64,000 nucleotides of DNA from Gilliamella sp. B3022 (GCF_028751545.1 NZ_CP071867.1:965306-1029305); one strand, 5' to 3'; shown: positions 1 through 13,841, counted from the first letter of the stretch. Program-made: numbers and translations. The notes: generated by a model not told the origin, from the sequence alone.

Positions 1-1137
1 AACCAGCGTTAAACGAGTCATTACTTTGTCGATATATTTAGATGTTTGTTCACCTGGACGGATACCTGGAATAAATGCACCAGATTTTTTTAGCTGATCT
101 GCCGTCTCTCTTGGGTTGAAAACCAACGCCGTATAAAAGAAACAAAAGAAGATAATCGCTGCTGCAAAAAAGATTATATATAATGGTTGATCATGAGAAA
201 AATATTGACCTATAAGAACAATAATATATCTCCATCCTTCGCCATCTCCTTGAAACCAAGAAGCCATCATTGATGGTAACATAACAATTGTTGAAGCAAA
301 TATTGCAGGAATAACGCCTGCCATATTTATTTTTAATGGTAAATGTGTACTTTGTGCTGCATAAACTCTACGACCTTGTTGACGCTGTGCATAGTTGACA
401 ACTATACGACGTTGACCACGTTCAACAAATACAACAAAATAAGTCACTCCAACCACTAATGCTGCGACGACTAATAATAAAATCGGATGCAATGAACCAG
501 AACGAGCTTGTTCAATTGTTTCATATATTGCATGAGGAAGACCTGCAACGATACCAGCAAAGATAATGATTGAGATACCATTACCTACACCGCGTTCCGT
601 GATCTGTTCACCCAACCACATAAGAAACATAGTGCCAGTAACTAAGCTAACCGATGCAATAAAATAGAAAGAAAATCCTGGATCAATCACAACTTGACCA
701 TAACCAGGAATATTTGGTAAACCAGTCGCAATACCAACTGCTTGTACCATCGCTAAAGCCAATGTGCCGTAACGGGTGTACTGACTGATTTTCTTACGTC
801 CTGATTCACCTTCTTTCTTCAATTCTGCGAGTTTAGGGCTAATGGCCGTTAATAATTGCACAATAATGGATGCAGAAATATAAGGCATTATCCCTAAAGC
901 AAAAATTGAAGCACGGCTTAAAGCACCACCAGAGAACATATTGAACATACCAACAATACCATTAGATGATGCTTGTTCTAGTAAGTCCGATAACGCTTTA
1001 GTATCAATACCAGGAACCGGAACGTAAGAACCAAGACGGAAAACAATAAGCGCTAAAAACACAAATAATAAACGTCTTTTAAGCTCACCGCTACCGCCTC
1101 GTGTACTTTGAAAATCTAATCCTGGTTGCTTTGCCAT
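1..1137 (-). CDS. secY: SecY, protein translocase channel subunit (partial, C-terminus outside window)
   Basis: Central channel of the SecYEG translocon in the inner membrane; it carries unfolded proteins across and lateral-gates membrane proteins. The frame starts at the ATG at 1137 (protein begins MAKQPGLDF) and stays open to the window edge, giving 379 of about 440 residues. Repeated hydrophobic helices are visible, and the plug and early helices match the family ([20 protein letters not shown] region). It is the last gene seen of the spc operon, 8 nt after rplO, the usual position. The missing end is only a window effect; nothing suggests truncation. Confidence 0.97.
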   Translation of the reverse strand, partial: MAKQPGLDFQSTRGGSGELKRRLLFVFLALIVFRLGSYVPVPGIDTKALSDLLEQASSNGIVGMFNMFSGGALSRASIFALGIMPYISASIIVQLLTAISPKLAELKKEGESGRKKISQYTRYGTLALAMVQAVGIATGLPNIPGYGQVVIDPGFSFYFIASVSLVTGTMFLMWLGEQITERGVGNGISIIIFAGIVAGLPHAIYETIEQARSGSLHPILLLVVAALVVGVTYFVVFVERGQRRIVVNYAQRQQGRRVYAAQSTHLPLKINMAGVIPAIFASTIVMLPSMMASWFQGDGEGWRYIIVLIGQYFSHDQPLYIIFFAAAIIFFCFFYTALVFNPRETADQLKKSGAFIPGIRPGEQTSKYIDKVMTRLTLV

Positions 1138-1145
1138 CTTTCTAA

Positions 1146-1580
1146 TTATTCCTCAATTTTTCCGCCAGCAGCTTCAATTGCAGCTTTAGCACCCTTAGTC
1201 ACTCGAATACCGCGAACAGTTACAGGTTTAGTTACTTCACCAGATAACATAATTTTCGCATACTCGATTTGTGAATTAATCACATTAGCAACTTTTAAGC
1301 TATTTAGGTCAACAATATCACCTTCAACTTTCATTAAATCTGAAAGACGAACTTGAGCTGTAACTTGAGCTTTACGTGAGGTAAAACCAAATTTTGGTAA
1401 ACGACGATATAAAGGCATTTGACCACCTTCGAAGCCGCGACGTACGCCACCACCTGAACGAGATTTTTGACCTTTAACACCACGAGTACCAGTTTTACCT
1501 AATCCAGAACCAATGCCTCGACCTACACGTTTAGGTGCATGCTTTGAACCTTCAGCAGGAGATAAAGTATTTAAACGCAT
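1146..1580 (-). CDS. rplO: 50S ribosomal protein L15
   Basis: Large-subunit protein L15, 144 residues, the usual enterobacterial length. The N-terminus [18 protein letters not shown] and the glycine/arginine-rich segment after it, which threads into 23S rRNA, are typical. It lies between rpmD (5 nt upstream) and secY (8 nt downstream) in the spc operon and is translated with them from one message. Confidence 0.98.
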   Translation of the reverse strand: MRLNTLSPAEGSKHAPKRVGRGIGSGLGKTGTRGVKGQKSRSGGGVRRGFEGGQMPLYRRLPKFGFTSRKAQVTAQVRLSDLMKVEGDIVDLNSLKVANVINSQIEYAKIMLSGEVTKPVTVRGIRVTKGAKAAIEAAGGKIEE

Positions 1581-1585
1581 TACTA

Positions 1586-1765
1586 TTACTCCTCAACTTT
1601 AACCATGTAATAAACTTGGTTTACCATACCGCGAATCGCAGGAGTATCCTCGCGTTCAACAGTATGACCAATACGACGTAATCCTAGACCAACTAACGTT
1701 GCTTTATGCTTCGGTAGACGACCAATAGAACTACGAGTTTGTGTAATTTTAATTGTTTTTGCCAT
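1586..1765 (-). CDS. rpmD: 50S ribosomal protein L30
   Basis: A short gene of 59 codons between rpsE and rplO. Translation from the ATG at 1765 gives a protein starting [18 protein letters not shown] and ending YYMVKVEE, the L30 pattern in sequence and length. Spacers are 6 nt to rpsE and 5 nt to rplO. It is a small ribosomal subunit gene that is easily missed but is required to complete the spc operon order rpsE-rpmD-rplO. Confidence 0.97.
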   Translation of the reverse strand: MAKTIKITQTRSSIGRLPKHKATLVGLGLRRIGHTVEREDTPAIRGMVNQVYYMVKVEE

Positions 1766-1771
1766 GGCTAA

Positions 1772-2281
<510 letters not shown>

Positions 2282-2286
2282 CTACC

Positions 2287-2640
2287 TTAGAACTGTAGGC
2301 CAGCTTCGCGAGCAGCATCTGCTAGCGCCTGAACTCGACCATGATATTGGAAACCTGAACGATCAAATGAAACTTCTTTGATATCTTTCGCTAATGCGCG
2401 CTCTGCGATTGCTTTACCAACTGCTGCTGCTGCATCTTTGTTTCCAGTGTATTTTAAACTTTCACTGATAGCTTTTTCTAATGTAGAAGCGGCTGCCAGT
2501 ACTTCTGATCCGTTTGGTGCGATAATCTGCGCATAAATATGACGCGGAGTGCGGTGAACCACCAAGCGAGTTGCAAGTAGTTCATGCATCTTGCGACGCG
2601 CTTTAGTTGCACGACGGATACGAGCTGATTTCTTATCCAT
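2287..2640 (-). CDS. rplR: 50S ribosomal protein L18
   Basis: Large-subunit protein L18, 117 residues, which binds 5S rRNA together with L5 and L25. The basic N-terminus [17 protein letters not shown] and the [18 protein letters not shown] ending are standard. It lies 9 nt after rplF in the spc operon. Confidence 0.98.
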   Translation of the reverse strand: MDKKSARIRRATKARRKMHELLATRLVVHRTPRHIYAQIIAPNGSEVLAAASTLEKAISESLKYTGNKDAAAAVGKAIAERALAKDIKEVSFDRSGFQYHGRVQALADAAREAGLQF

Positions 2641-2649
2641 AGTGTTACC

Positions 2650-3183
2650 TTACTTTTTCTTAGCTTCTTTAGTACGCACAACTTCATCTGCGTAACGAAC
2701 ACCTTTACCTTTATAAGGTTCAGGACGACGATAAGCACGGATATCTGCTGCAACTTGTCCAATTAACTGTTTATCAGCACTTGTTAGTACGATTTCAGTT
2801 TGTGATGGACATTCAGCTTTTACACCATCTGGTAATTGATGTTCAATTGGATGAGAATATCCAAGAGATAAACCAATTGCATTACCTTTAACTTGTGCAC
2901 GATAGCCGACACCAACTAACTGAAGTTTTTTAGTAAAACCTTCAGTAACACCAATAACCATTGCATTAACCAATGCACGTGCAGTACCTGCTTGAGCCCA
3001 AGCATCTGCAAAGCCATCGCGAGGACCAAATTTAATTTGATCTTCTTCTTGATTAATTACAACAGCTTTATTAATTGTGCGAGATAACTCGCCATTTTTA
3101 CCTTTAATCGTAATTACCTGACCATTGAGTTTTACCTCTACGCCAGCAGGAACAACGACAGGTGCTTTTGCAACACGAGACAT
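2650..3183 (-). CDS. rplF: 50S ribosomal protein L6
   Basis: Large-subunit protein L6, 177 residues, two repeated L6 domains near the factor-binding region. The start [15 protein letters not shown] and the C-terminal segment [16 protein letters not shown] are diagnostic. It is part of the spc operon, 11 nt after rpsH. Confidence 0.98.
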   Translation of the reverse strand: MSRVAKAPVVVPAGVEVKLNGQVITIKGKNGELSRTINKAVVINQEEDQIKFGPRDGFADAWAQAGTARALVNAMVIGVTEGFTKKLQLVGVGYRAQVKGNAIGLSLGYSHPIEHQLPDGVKAECPSQTEIVLTSADKQLIGQVAADIRAYRRPEPYKGKGVRYADEVVRTKEAKKK

Positions 3184-3194
3184 TTTTTTCTCCC

Positions 3195-3587
<393 letters not shown>

Positions 3588-3604
3588 CTATAACACTCCC
3601 CTGA

Positions 3605-3910
3605 TTACCAACTTGCCTTTTTAAGACCAGGAATCTCACCACGCATGGCTGATTCACGAACCTTAATACGGCTTAAACCAAACTTACGAAGGACGCCATG
3701 AGGACGACCAGTTTGACGACAACGACGACGTTGACGTGATGGACTAGAATCACGAGGAAGCGTTTGCAATTTAAGCACTGCATTCCAACGATCTTCATCT
3801 GATGCATTAAGATCAGAGATAATCGCTTTTAATTCTTGACGCTTTGCAAAATATTTTTCTGCTAGCTTTACGCGTTTCTTGTCGCGTTCAATCATTGATT
3901 GTTTAGCCAT
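3605..3910 (-). CDS. rpsN: 30S ribosomal protein S14
   Basis: Small-subunit protein S14, 101 residues. This is the long, zinc-independent form: there is no pair of CXXC motifs, and the C-terminus [12 protein letters not shown] is typical. It lies between rplE (11 nt) and rpsH (17 nt) in the spc operon. Confidence 0.98.
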   Translation of the reverse strand: MAKQSMIERDKKRVKLAEKYFAKRQELKAIISDLNASDEDRWNAVLKLQTLPRDSSPSRQRRRCRQTGRPHGVLRKFGLSRIKVRESAMRGEIPGLKKASW

Positions 3911-3921
3911 TATGCCCTACC

Positions 3922-4461
3922 TTACTTACGAAATGGGAAGTTAAAGGCAGATAATAAAGCTCGGCCTTCTTCATCTGATTGTGCAGAAGTTGTGATAGTA
4001 ATATCTAAACCACGAACACGATCAACTTTATCATAATCGATTTCAGGGAAAACGATTTGTTCACGAACACCCATGCTATAGTTACCACGACCATCGAAAG
4101 ATTTTGCGCTTAAACCACGAAAATCTCGAGTACGAGGAAGAGCAATATAAACTAGACGTTCAAAAAATTCCCACATGCGTTCGCCACGTAAAGTGACTTT
4201 ACAACCAATAGGATACCCTTGACGGATTTTAAAACCAGCAACTGATTTGCGTGCTTTAGTGACTAGTGGTTTTTGACCACTGATTGCAGCTAAGTCTGCA
4301 ACCGCATTATCTAATAATTTTTTATCAGTAATTGCTTCACCCACACCCATATTCAAGGTGATCTTTTCGATCCGAGGGACTTGCATGACAGATTTGTAGC
4401 CAAACTGTTCTTGCAGTTTATTTACTACCTGTGCTTTGTAGTAATCATGCAGTTTCGCCAT
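3922..4461 (-). CDS. rplE: 50S ribosomal protein L5
   Basis: Large-subunit protein L5, 179 residues from the ATG at 4461 ([16 protein letters not shown]). It binds 5S rRNA in the central protuberance. An upstream in-frame TTG would add four residues, but GGAG lies 6 nt before the ATG and the ATG start gives the normal family length, so the ATG is chosen. The first codons also form the S8-type hairpin at 4422-4444. Confidence 0.98.
   Translation of the reverse strand: MAKLHDYYKAQVVNKLQEQFGYKSVMQVPRIEKITLNMGVGEAITDKKLLDNAVADLAAISGQKPLVTKARKSVAGFKIRQGYPIGCKVTLRGERMWEFFERLVYIALPRTRDFRGLSAKSFDGRGNYSMGVREQIVFPEIDYDKVDRVRGLDITITTSAQSDEEGRALLSAFNFPFRK
4422..4444 (-). promoter_or_regulatory. Candidate S8 autoregulatory site in the spc mRNA (start of rplE)
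   Basis: In the mRNA sense, TTACTAC and GTAGTAA form a perfect 7-bp stem around a 9-nt loop, beginning a few codons into rplE. In E. coli, S8 binds the spc transcript at this same location, in a structure that imitates its 16S rRNA target. The position and the GATTACTAC sequence match; binding itself is inferred. Confidence 0.55.
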
Positions 4462-4478
4462 CGTACACTCCAAATTAC

Positions 4479-4793
4479 TTATTTAATTAATTCATTAGTA
4501 GACTTATAAAAACGGACTTTTTTACCGTCTTCAATACGAAAGCCTACGCGATCTGCTTTGCCTGTAGCTGGGTTAAAAATTGCTACATTAGAAACATTAA
4601 TAGCTGCTTCTTTTTCAACAATTCCACCTTCTTGATTTAGTGCAGGTACAGGTTTTTGGTGTTTTTTCACCAAATTAATACCTTCAACAATCACTTTGCC
4701 AGTAGACAAAACGCTTTTTACTTTACCGCGTTTACCTTTATCTTTACCAGTTAACACGATAACTTCATCTTCTCGACGGATTTTCGCTGCCAT
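4479..4793 (-). CDS. rplX: 50S ribosomal protein L24
   Basis: Large-subunit assembly-initiator protein L24, 104 residues with a KOW motif near the N-terminus ([19 protein letters not shown]). It is the second gene of the spc operon, 10 nt after rplN and 17 nt before rplE. Confidence 0.98.
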   Translation of the reverse strand: MAAKIRREDEVIVLTGKDKGKRGKVKSVLSTGKVIVEGINLVKKHQKPVPALNQEGGIVEKEAAINVSNVAIFNPATGKADRVGFRIEDGKKVRFYKSTNELIK

Positions 4794-4803
4794 TACCCGC
4801 TCC

Positions 4804-5193
<390 letters not shown>

Positions 5194-5279
5194 TTAATTA
5201 TTGTCTAATCTACCTTCATCCACCTCAACTTCCATGGATAAGAATAGACAACCAAAAACCCACTTACGTGAGGGCGCAT

Positions 5280-5308
5280 AGTATAACACCACTCAAATAA
5301 AATGGATA
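5280..5308 (-). promoter_or_regulatory. spc operon promoter (P-spc)
   Basis: On the minus strand a TATACT -10 box (5280-5285) is preceded after 17 nt by a weak -35 region (TATCCA, 5303-5308). The surroundings (GGTGTTATACTATGCGCCC) resemble the E. coli spc promoter as I recall it, including the GC-rich discriminator used in growth-rate control. The position is as expected, between rpsQ and rplN. Confidence 0.6.
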
Positions 5309-5313
5309 GCATA

Positions 5314-5341
5314 AAATAAACGGCCGTCGAGCCGTTTATTA
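5314..5341 (-). terminator. Terminator between the S10 and spc operons
   Basis: Hairpin with arms AAACGGC / GCCGTTT around a 6-nt loop, extended by A-T pairs. On the minus strand it is followed by TTTATTTTAT. It lies about 30 nt after the rpsQ stop and just upstream of the spc promoter. Confidence 0.65.
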
Positions 5342-5369
5342 TATTATGTACAGTTTTTAATCAAAAAGA

Positions 5370-5630
5370 TTAACTAACCGCTTTTTCAACGATTCGAACA
5401 AGAGTCCATGATTTGGTTTTTGATAATGGACGACACTCTTTAATTTCTACAGTATCACCAATACCACACTCGTTGTTTTCATCATGTACATGCAATTTAG
5501 TCGTACGTTTAATGAACTTACCATATAACGGATGCTTCACTTTACGTTCAATAGCTACAGTAATAGATTTATCCATTTTGTCGCTAATAACACGACCTTG
5601 CTGAGTACGAATTTTTACTTCAGTAGTCAT
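5370..5630 (-). CDS. rpsQ: 30S ribosomal protein S17
   Basis: Small-subunit protein S17, 86 residues from the ATG at 5630 ([19 protein letters not shown]). An in-frame GTG at 5639 would overlap rpmC and add three residues; the ATG fits the family length (84 in E. coli) better. It is the last gene of the S10 operon, followed by a terminator. The core [21 protein letters not shown] is highly conserved. Confidence 0.96.
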   Translation of the reverse strand: MTTEVKIRTQQGRVISDKMDKSITVAIERKVKHPLYGKFIKRTTKLHVHDENNECGIGDTVEIKECRPLSKTKSWTLVRIVEKAVS

Positions 5631-5631
5631 A

Positions 5632-5823
5632 TTACGCACCCGCCTTCTCAGTTAATAACGTTTTAACTCGTGCAATATTACGACGCACTTGTTTTAACAT
5701 ATGAGTTTGTGTTAACTGACCCCCAGCTAATTGCATACGTAAGTTAAATTGCTCACGTAATAAATTAAGAAGTTCAGTATTTAACTCTTCAACGCTTTTT
5801 TCGCGTAGCTCTTTTGCTTTCAT
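5632..5823 (-). CDS. rpmC: 50S ribosomal protein L29
   Basis: Large-subunit protein L29, 63 residues, mainly a two-helix hairpin near the polypeptide exit tunnel where SRP and trigger factor dock. It directly abuts rplP (no spacer), and rpsQ begins 1 nt after its stop, which suggests translational coupling. Confidence 0.97.
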   Translation of the reverse strand: MKAKELREKSVEELNTELLNLLREQFNLRMQLAGGQLTQTHMLKQVRRNIARVKTLLTEKAGA

Positions 5824-6246
<423 letters not shown>

Positions 6247-6984
6247 TTATTGTTTTCGGCCTTTGCGCTGCTTTTTCGGTTGAGCAGCAGGTTGTTTTTC
6301 TGCTTGTTCAACGGCAGCCATACCACCAAGGATCTCACCTTTGAAGATCCACACTTTAACACCAATAATACCATAGGTTGTTAATGCTTCAGACAAACCA
6401 TAGTCGATGTCAGCACGTAATGTATGTAAAGGAACACGACCTTCACGATACCATTCACTACGAGCGATTTCAGCGCCGCCTAAACGACCACTTACTTCAA
6501 CTTTGATACCTTTAGCACCCGCTTTCATTGCGTTTTGAACCGCACGTTTCATAGCACGACGGAACATAACACGGCGTTCTAACTGAGAAGTAATGCTGTC
6601 AGCAACTAATTTAGCATCAAGTTCAGGTTTACGAACTTCGGCAATATTAATTTGTACTGCAACATCACGTTTTTCTCTTTTGTCTTTATATTTATTGACA
6701 ATAGAAGCTACGGCATTACGTAATTTTTCAACATCCTCACCTTTTTTACCAATCACAATACCTGGACGAGCAGTGTGAATAGTAATGCGAACGTTGGTTT
6801 CTGCTGAACGATCGATTACAATCTTAGAGATTGATGCTTGTGCTAATTCTTTGTTCAAGAATTCACGCACTCTAAAATCACTTTCTAAATTATCAGCGAA
6901 TGTCTTTGTACCCGAATACCATGTAGATGTCCAAGGCTTGACGATGCCTAGTCGGATACCATTTGGATTTACTTTTTGACCCAT
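6247..6984 (-). CDS. rpsC: 30S ribosomal protein S3
   Basis: Small-subunit protein S3, 245 residues, about 12 longer than in E. coli owing to a basic, glutamine/proline-rich C-terminal tail. It has an N-terminal KH domain with the GxxG-type loop ([13 protein letters not shown]) and a C-terminal S3 domain ([20 protein letters not shown]). It forms the mRNA entry site with S4 and S5. Confidence 0.98.
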   Translation of the reverse strand: MGQKVNPNGIRLGIVKPWTSTWYSGTKTFADNLESDFRVREFLNKELAQASISKIVIDRSAETNVRITIHTARPGIVIGKKGEDVEKLRNAVASIVNKYKDKREKRDVAVQINIAEVRKPELDAKLVADSITSQLERRVMFRRAMKRAVQNAMKAGAKGIKVEVSGRLGGAEIARSEWYREGRVPLHTLRADIDYGLSEALTTYGIIGVKVWIFKGEILGGMAAVEQAEKQPAAQPKKQRKGRKQ

Positions 6985-6998
6985 TGCTATTCTCCAGC

Positions 6999-7340
<342 letters not shown>

Positions 7341-7344
7341 CTAC

Positions 7345-7638
<294 letters not shown>

Positions 7639-7642
7639 TTAA

Positions 7643-8485
<843 letters not shown>

Positions 8486-8788
8486 TTACTCAGCGACGCC
8501 AGCAAGGTCTAAATTTTGACCTTCTGCTAAAGTAACGTAAGCTTTTTTCCAGTCGCTACGGCGACCGATTTGTTGACCACGACGTTTAACTTTGCCTTTA
8601 ACAACAAGTGTATTAACGCCATCTACTTTAACTTCAAATAGTTGTTCAACTGCGGCTTTAATCTCTCTCTTAGTAGCATCTTTAGTAACTTTCAATACTA
8701 ATGTATTCGTTTTTTCCATTGAAATAGATGCTTTTTCAGAAATATGTGGTGCTCGCAGGACTTTAAGCAGACGCTCTTCACGAATCAT
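8486..8788 (-). CDS. rplW: 50S ribosomal protein L23
   Basis: Large-subunit protein L23, 100 residues, at the tunnel exit where trigger factor and SRP bind. The start [20 protein letters not shown] is standard. Its ATG overlaps the stop of rplD by 4 nt (ATGA), indicating translational coupling. Confidence 0.98.
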   Translation of the reverse strand: MIREERLLKVLRAPHISEKASISMEKTNTLVLKVTKDATKREIKAAVEQLFEVKVDGVNTLVVKGKVKRRGQQIGRRSDWKKAYVTLAEGQNLDLAGVAE

Positions 8789-9387
8789 GCTAACATCTCC
8801 TCTACTTGTTTAACAGCATCAACAGTGATAACCACTTTGTCAAATGCAATCAAACTAACTGGATCAATACCTGCCACATCACGCACATCAACTTTATGTA
8901 AGTTACGTGCTGCTAAGAAAAGATTTTCATCAACATCAGAAGTAATAATAAGAACATCATTAAGGTTCATATCATTTAATTTCTGAGTTAATAATTTAGT
9001 CTTAGGTGCTTCAACAGTGAATGTTTCAACCACAACTAAACGTTCTTGACGCACTAATTCAGAGAAAATACTCTTTAATGCACCACGATACATTTTACGG
9101 TTAACTTTTTGGCTATGATCTTGTGGTTTTGCTGCAAATGTCACACCACCGCTACGCCAAATAGGGCTCTTAATAGAACCTGAACGAGCACGACCTGTGC
9201 CTTTTTGACGCCATGGTTTTTTACCTGAACCAGCGATTTCTGCACGAGTTTTTTGTGCGCGTGAGCCTTGACGAGCAGCAGATGCATAAGCAACAACTAC
9301 TTGATGAACTAACGCTTCATTAAACTCACGTCCGAAGGTAGTTTCGGAAACAGAAAGCGCTTGCGCGTCTTTTACTACTAATTCCAT
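8785..9387 (-). CDS. rplD: 50S ribosomal protein L4 (repressor of the S10 operon)
   Basis: Large-subunit protein L4, 200 residues from the ATG at 9387 ([18 protein letters not shown]). The frame is open for 14 codons further upstream, but this ATG is preceded by GAGGAGATAGAG and matches the family start. In gammaproteobacteria L4 is also the autogenous regulator of this operon, acting on the rpsJ leader; a suitable leader hairpin is present at 10407-10454. Confidence 0.98.
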   Translation of the reverse strand: MELVVKDAQALSVSETTFGREFNEALVHQVVVAYASAARQGSRAQKTRAEIAGSGKKPWRQKGTGRARSGSIKSPIWRSGGVTFAAKPQDHSQKVNRKMYRGALKSIFSELVRQERLVVVETFTVEAPKTKLLTQKLNDMNLNDVLIITSDVDENLFLAARNLHKVDVRDVAGIDPVSLIAFDKVVITVDAVKQVEEMLA

Positions 9388-9403
9388 CTCTATCTCCTCG
9401 ACG

Positions 9404-10030
9404 TTAAGCCTTGATTGCCGGTTTAACAATTACGTCACTATTAATTGCGCCTGGAACAGCACCTTTTATTAATAAAAGGTTACGTTCTGCATCAACGCGC
9501 ACGATATCTAAGTTTTGAACAGTTACACGCTCATTACCTAAGTGACCTGCCATTTTACGACCTTTGAACACTTTACCTGGAGTTTGGTTTTGACCGATAG
9601 AGCCATGACCACGGTGTGCCAAAGAGTTACCATGAGTTGCATCTTGAGTACGGAAATTCCAGCGTTTAGTTACACCTGCATAACCTTTACCTTTAGATGT
9701 TCCAGTAACATCAACTTTTTTAACGTCAGTGAAAATATCAACGTTAATATTTTGACCTACAGTAAATTCGCCTTCTTCAAAACGGAACTCCCATAGACCA
9801 CGACCAGCTTCAACGCCAGCCTTAGCGAAATGACCTGCTTCAGGTTTATTTACGCGGCTTGCTTTTTTGCTGCCAGTAGTAACCTGAATAGCTTGATAAC
9901 CATCATTCTCAAGCGTTTTAACTTGAGTAACGCGGTTGCTTTGAACTTCTACTACGGTGACAGGAATAGAAACACCTTCTTCAGTGAAGATTCGTGTCAT
10001 TCCTACTTTACGACCGATTAAACCAATCAT
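9404..10030 (-). CDS. rplC: 50S ribosomal protein L3
   Basis: Large-subunit protein L3, 208 residues (209 in E. coli), one of the first proteins to assemble on 23S rRNA. The start [15 protein letters not shown] and the loop [21 protein letters not shown], whose glutamine is methylated by PrmB in relatives, are present. Second gene of the S10 operon, 31 nt after rpsJ. Confidence 0.98.
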   Translation of the reverse strand: MIGLIGRKVGMTRIFTEEGVSIPVTVVEVQSNRVTQVKTLENDGYQAIQVTTGSKKASRVNKPEAGHFAKAGVEAGRGLWEFRFEEGEFTVGQNINVDIFTDVKKVDVTGTSKGKGYAGVTKRWNFRTQDATHGNSLAHRGHGSIGQNQTPGKVFKGRKMAGHLGNERVTVQNLDIVRVDAERNLLLIKGAVPGAINSDVIVKPAIKA

Positions 10031-10061
10031 TGTTTCGACCTCTCAATCATTCAGCTTAGGA

Positions 10062-10388
<327 letters not shown>

Positions 10389-10406
10389 TTATTTAAAAGT
10401 TATAAC

Positions 10407-10454
10407 AAAAGATTACTCCTCTCACCCTGTTTCGATTGACAGGAGAGTGTAATC
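10407..10454 (-). promoter_or_regulatory. S10 leader attenuator hairpin (L4-responsive type)
   Basis: In the transcript sense a long interrupted hairpin is formed: GATTAC with GTAATC (10449-10454 / 10411-10416), CTCTC with GAGAG, and an apical CCTGT / ACAGG, followed directly by TTTT. This is the layout of the E. coli S10 leader hairpin at which L4 and NusA cause termination, and it lies 33 nt upstream of rpsJ. L4 control is inferred from the shape and position. Confidence 0.65.
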
Positions 10455-10569
10455 CGTTCTTTTCGTAACCCCCAAATCGGGAGTATTGTTAATATAATTC
10501 AATATATTACATATTAATTATATTTTTATACGCATTTGCTGTTGGAAAATCAACAAACAAAGTGCGTCA

Positions 10570-10597
10570 ATTATACGTAAATTATAAACGAATGCAA
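10570..10597 (-). promoter_or_regulatory. S10 operon promoter
   Basis: Minus-strand TTGCAT (-35, 10592-10597), 16 nt, TATAAT (-10, 10570-10575). Transcription would start near 10563, giving a leader of about 190 nt before rpsJ, similar to the E. coli arrangement. The interval from 10598 to 10725 shows no other recognisable element. Confidence 0.7.
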
Positions 10598-10725
10598 GGA
10601 GTAATTAATAAAGCATACAGATAATTATTTAACGAACAACATTTTTAAATAACAAGTATAATTATAGGTTTTTGACGCTTGAAAATGAATTTAATCACAA
10701 CACATCATTTTTAAAAATAAATTAT

Positions 10726-11004
10726 TCATAAATACAGACCAACCTTCCCGCCATTTATTTCAATATAGTAAACTCCATCAGTACTAACAGTAATAGAGAT
10801 ACGTTTCACGCCCTACTGATGAAACTTGTCAACAAATTTAAAAATATTTTGATTGGAATAAATTTTCATACCAATTAAAATTTCAGTTTCTAAACGATTA
10901 GGTTTTAAAATGTGAATTTGTGATAATCAATCTTTAATTTTATGAGATTCGAAAGCGAATAAGGTATCAATAAAAATATGACAATAATTATGATAATAAG
11001 GAAG
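10726..11004 (-). pseudogene. Decayed reading frame of unknown family
   Basis: One minus-strand frame reads about 93 codons with only two internal stops (a TGA and a TAG). The segments between them look protein-like, for example RLETEILIGMKIYSNQ, FKFVDKFHQ and RISITVSTDGVYYIEING. In DNA this AT-rich, stops should be much more frequent in random frames. I recognise no family. It fills the space between the S10 promoter and the isc operon. It may be the remains of a lost gene; chance remains possible. Confidence 0.35.
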
Positions 11005-11040
11005 AAAAACGCTTTACAGCAATTAAAATAAATTATGGTA

Positions 11041-11063
11041 AATAAAACCGCCATCATGGCGGT
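11041..11063 (-). terminator. Terminator of the isc operon
   Basis: Hairpin ACCGCC / GGCGGT with a 5-nt loop, 4 nt after the fdx stop codon, followed on the minus strand by TTTTATTTA. It closes the operon immediately behind fdx, leaving no room for iscX. Confidence 0.85.
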
Positions 11064-11067
11064 CTCT

Positions 11068-11406
11068 TTAATGATCTTCTTTAGCGTGATTTAAAGTGTA
11101 TCTTGGAATTTCAACTTCAAGATCTTCATCAGCAACTCGCGCTTGACAACTTAATCGACTATGAGGCTCTACTCCCCAAGCTTTATCAAGCATGTCATCC
11201 TCTTGCTCATCACTTTCTTCGAGTGAATCAAAACCTTTGCGGACAATACAATGGCATGTTGAACAAGCACAAGACATTTCACATGCATGTTCAATTTCAA
11301 TATCATTACGAAGTGCAACTTCTAAAATAGATTCACCTTCTTCAGCTTCAACTGTTTTGCCTTCAGGACAAAGATCAGCATTAGGTAAAAATGTAATTTT
11401 GGGCAT
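11068..11406 (-). CDS. fdx: [2Fe-2S] ferredoxin of the ISC system
   Basis: Adrenodoxin-type ferredoxin, 112 residues, which supplies electrons during Fe-S cluster assembly on IscU. The four cluster ligands of the family pattern C-x5-C-x2-C...C are visible at C42, C48, C51 and C87, within CEMSCACSTCHC and LSCQAR. It is the last gene of the isc operon, 14 nt after hscA, and is followed directly by a terminator. Confidence 0.97.
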   Translation of the reverse strand: MPKITFLPNADLCPEGKTVEAEEGESILEVALRNDIEIEHACEMSCACSTCHCIVRKGFDSLEESDEQEDDMLDKAWGVEPHSRLSCQARVADEDLEVEIPRYTLNHAKEDH

Positions 11407-11420
11407 AATAATCTCGTTTG

Positions 11421-13280
11421 TTAAATATCATCAACTTTATGGCCAGTTAAGGCTTGACGAATTGATCTATTCATACGTTTAGCAGCAAACTCTTGAGTCA
11501 CATTATCAACAATTTTAATATGCTTTTTGATAGCATCACTATCATCTAATTCACTTACTGCTTGTAATTGATGTTTAGCGATTAAAATCTGATTAAGCTG
11601 TTGCTCATTTAATAGATCCGCATCTTTATCTAAGGCGCTTTGTAAACTTTCAAGTACTCGTGCTGCTTCAACCTTTTGTTCGACAAGTATTCTTACTTGT
11701 TTATCTTGCTGCGCATGATTGATTGAATCTTGGATCATATTAGCAATTTCATTATCAGTTAGACCATAAGAGGGCTTAACTTGAATTGCGGCTTCAACAC
11801 CTGTTGATTTTTCCATTGCTGTAACATTTAATAAACCATCCGCATCCACTTGGAAAGTGACACGAATATGTGCTCCGCCAGCAGGCATTGGGGGAATACC
11901 TCTTAGCGTAAATCGAGCCAACGATCGGCAATCTGCAACACTTTCACGCTCACCTTGTAACACATGAATCATCATGGCTGTTTGACCATCTTTGAATGTG
12001 GTAAATTCTTGAGCTCTGGCACATGGTATTGTGCTATTACGTGGGATGATTTTTTCCACTAATTCCCCCATCGTTTCTATTCCTAAAGACAAAGGAATAA
12101 CATCGAGCAATAACATATCTGAATCGGGCTTATTACCAATCAGAATATCAGCCTGTATTGCCGCACCAATGGCAACAACTTTATCAGGATCAATTGAAGT
12201 TAAAGGCTCGTTTCTAAAAAAATCACCTACTAATTGTCGGACTAAAGGGACGCGAGTTGATCCACCAACCATGACAACTTCAACCACTTCATCAATATTG
12301 ATTTCAGCATCTCTTAATGCACGACGACAAACCACTAAAGTTCGTTTAATTAAAGGTTCAATTAAGTTTTGAAATTGTTCACGCGTTATAGTTAAGGTTC
12401 GACCTTCTATATTGGCTAAAGCGGAGTTTTGCTGACTTAATTCTATTTTTATTTTAACTGTTTCATCAATAATTTTTTGGTTTATATAAGGATCAGTATT
12501 ATTTGCTAAACCTAATTTATTTTTCAAATAATCAGCAAGCAATCGGTCAAAATCATCACCACCAAGCGCTGAATCCCCCCCCGTTGCTAAAACCTCAAAC
12601 ACACCTTTATGTAGACGCAAAATAGAAATATCAAACGTACCACCACCTAAATCATAAACTGCAATAACGCCTTCTTTGCCAGAATCTAAACCATAAGCGA
12701 TAGCAGCAGCGGTTGGTTCATTCAATAATCTTAAAACATGCAGTCCAGCTAATTTAGCAGCATCTTTAGTCGCTTGCCGTTGCGCGTCATCAAAATAGGC
12801 TGGCACTGTAATTACAACACCATCCATCTCGCCTCCTAAACTCTGTTTTGCACGTTGAGCTAAGGCATTCAAAATTTCGGCGGATACTTGTATTGGGTTA
12901 ACTTGATTATTAGGCAAATTCAATAACGGAACACCATTATCAGTTTGTGAAAAACTATAAGGAAAATAAGCAGTATCAATATCAGATAACTTTCTACCCA
13001 TTAACCGTTTAACAGAACTCACCGTATTTTGAGGATCATTCACAGCATTAGATTTTGCATACTTACCAATGGTAATAATAAGATTATCATCAACACCTAA
13101 ACCGTAGTGAACTACTGACGGTAGTAAAAAATCATTATCCAAATCTGGCAGCACTTCGGCTTGTCCGCTACGCACAGTAGCAACTAGTGAATTGGTTGTA
13201 CCTAAATCAATACCCACAGCTAAACGACGCTGATGAGGTTCAGGAGTTTGTCCCGGTTCACTAATTTGTAATAATACCAT
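11421..13280 (-). CDS. hscA: HscA, Hsp70-type chaperone for Fe-S cluster transfer
   Basis: Specialised Hsp70 that, with HscB, drives cluster release from IscU to acceptor proteins. It has 619 residues (616 in E. coli). The ATPase signature [12 protein letters not shown], the phosphate loop [13 protein letters not shown] and [10 protein letters not shown] are visible in the first 380 residues; the substrate-binding domain follows ([16 protein letters not shown]). It lies 36 nt after hscB and 14 nt before fdx. Confidence 0.98.
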   Translation of the reverse strand: MVLLQISEPGQTPEPHQRRLAVGIDLGTTNSLVATVRSGQAEVLPDLDNDFLLPSVVHYGLGVDDNLIITIGKYAKSNAVNDPQNTVSSVKRLMGRKLSDIDTAYFPYSFSQTDNGVPLLNLPNNQVNPIQVSAEILNALAQRAKQSLGGEMDGVVITVPAYFDDAQRQATKDAAKLAGLHVLRLLNEPTAAAIAYGLDSGKEGVIAVYDLGGGTFDISILRLHKGVFEVLATGGDSALGGDDFDRLLADYLKNKLGLANNTDPYINQKIIDETVKIKIELSQQNSALANIEGRTLTITREQFQNLIEPLIKRTLVVCRRALRDAEINIDEVVEVVMVGGSTRVPLVRQLVGDFFRNEPLTSIDPDKVVAIGAAIQADILIGNKPDSDMLLLDVIPLSLGIETMGELVEKIIPRNSTIPCARAQEFTTFKDGQTAMMIHVLQGERESVADCRSLARFTLRGIPPMPAGGAHIRVTFQVDADGLLNVTAMEKSTGVEAAIQVKPSYGLTDNEIANMIQDSINHAQQDKQVRILVEQKVEAARVLESLQSALDKDADLLNEQQLNQILIAKHQLQAVSELDDSDAIKKHIKIVDNVTQEFAAKRMNRSIRQALTGHKVDDI

Positions 13281-13316
13281 TTGAATTGTCTCTAATTGAT
13301 CTATGCTTAAGTAAGA

Positions 13317-13841
13317 TTATAAAGCATATTGTTTTTCTTGTAACTTTTCGATTTGTTCAATCAATCTAGTTAAATAGCGGATTTTAAAGATTTGATTAAG
13401 AGCAGCTGCCCAATCTTGTTTATTCACATATTCTAATAATTCTTTATAAACATCACGTTGACGAGCAAAGACTTCCGAATGAAAATCTTCTAATATAACA
13501 AAATCATTCTGACTTTCTATGTCTTCTAATTTTTCACGCAAAGCAAATTGTTCCATTAAAAAATCAGCATCATGGATAATATTTTGCTCTGTTACCACAT
13601 CAAAACCTTGTAAAGACAAGAAATGTTCAGCAGCTTTAATCGGATTTTTTAATGCATAATAACCGTCATTAATCATTGCTGATTTTTGTACCATCATTAT
13701 TTTATCGCTATCGCTAGCATTGGCAAAATTATCGGGATGATATTGTTTTTGTAATTGTTGATAATGCGCAGTTAATAACGACATATCTACAGGTAGCTGA
13801 ATGGGTAAATCAAATAGCTTGAAATAATTAGCCATATTCAT
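13317..13841 (-). CDS. hscB: HscB, J-domain co-chaperone of HscA
   Basis: J-protein of 174 residues which delivers IscU to HscA and stimulates its ATPase. The J-domain HPD is at residues 35-37 (QYHPDNFA), and the C-terminal three-helix IscU-binding domain follows (FLMEQFALREKLEDIE). Two ATGs lie two codons apart (13841 and 13835); either could be used. It is 8 nt after iscA. Confidence 0.97.
   Translation of the reverse strand: MNMANYFKLFDLPIQLPVDMSLLTAHYQQLQKQYHPDNFANASDSDKIMMVQKSAMINDGYYALKNPIKAAEHFLSLQGFDVVTEQNIIHDADFLMEQFALREKLEDIESQNDFVILEDFHSEVFARQRDVYKELLEYVNKQDWAAALNQIFKIRYLTRLIEQIEKLQEKQYAL

Noticed and set aside
4462-4473. Upstream TTG start for rplE adding four residues
   Set aside because: The TTG overlaps the GGAG ribosome-binding site, and the ATG at 4461 gives the exact family length.
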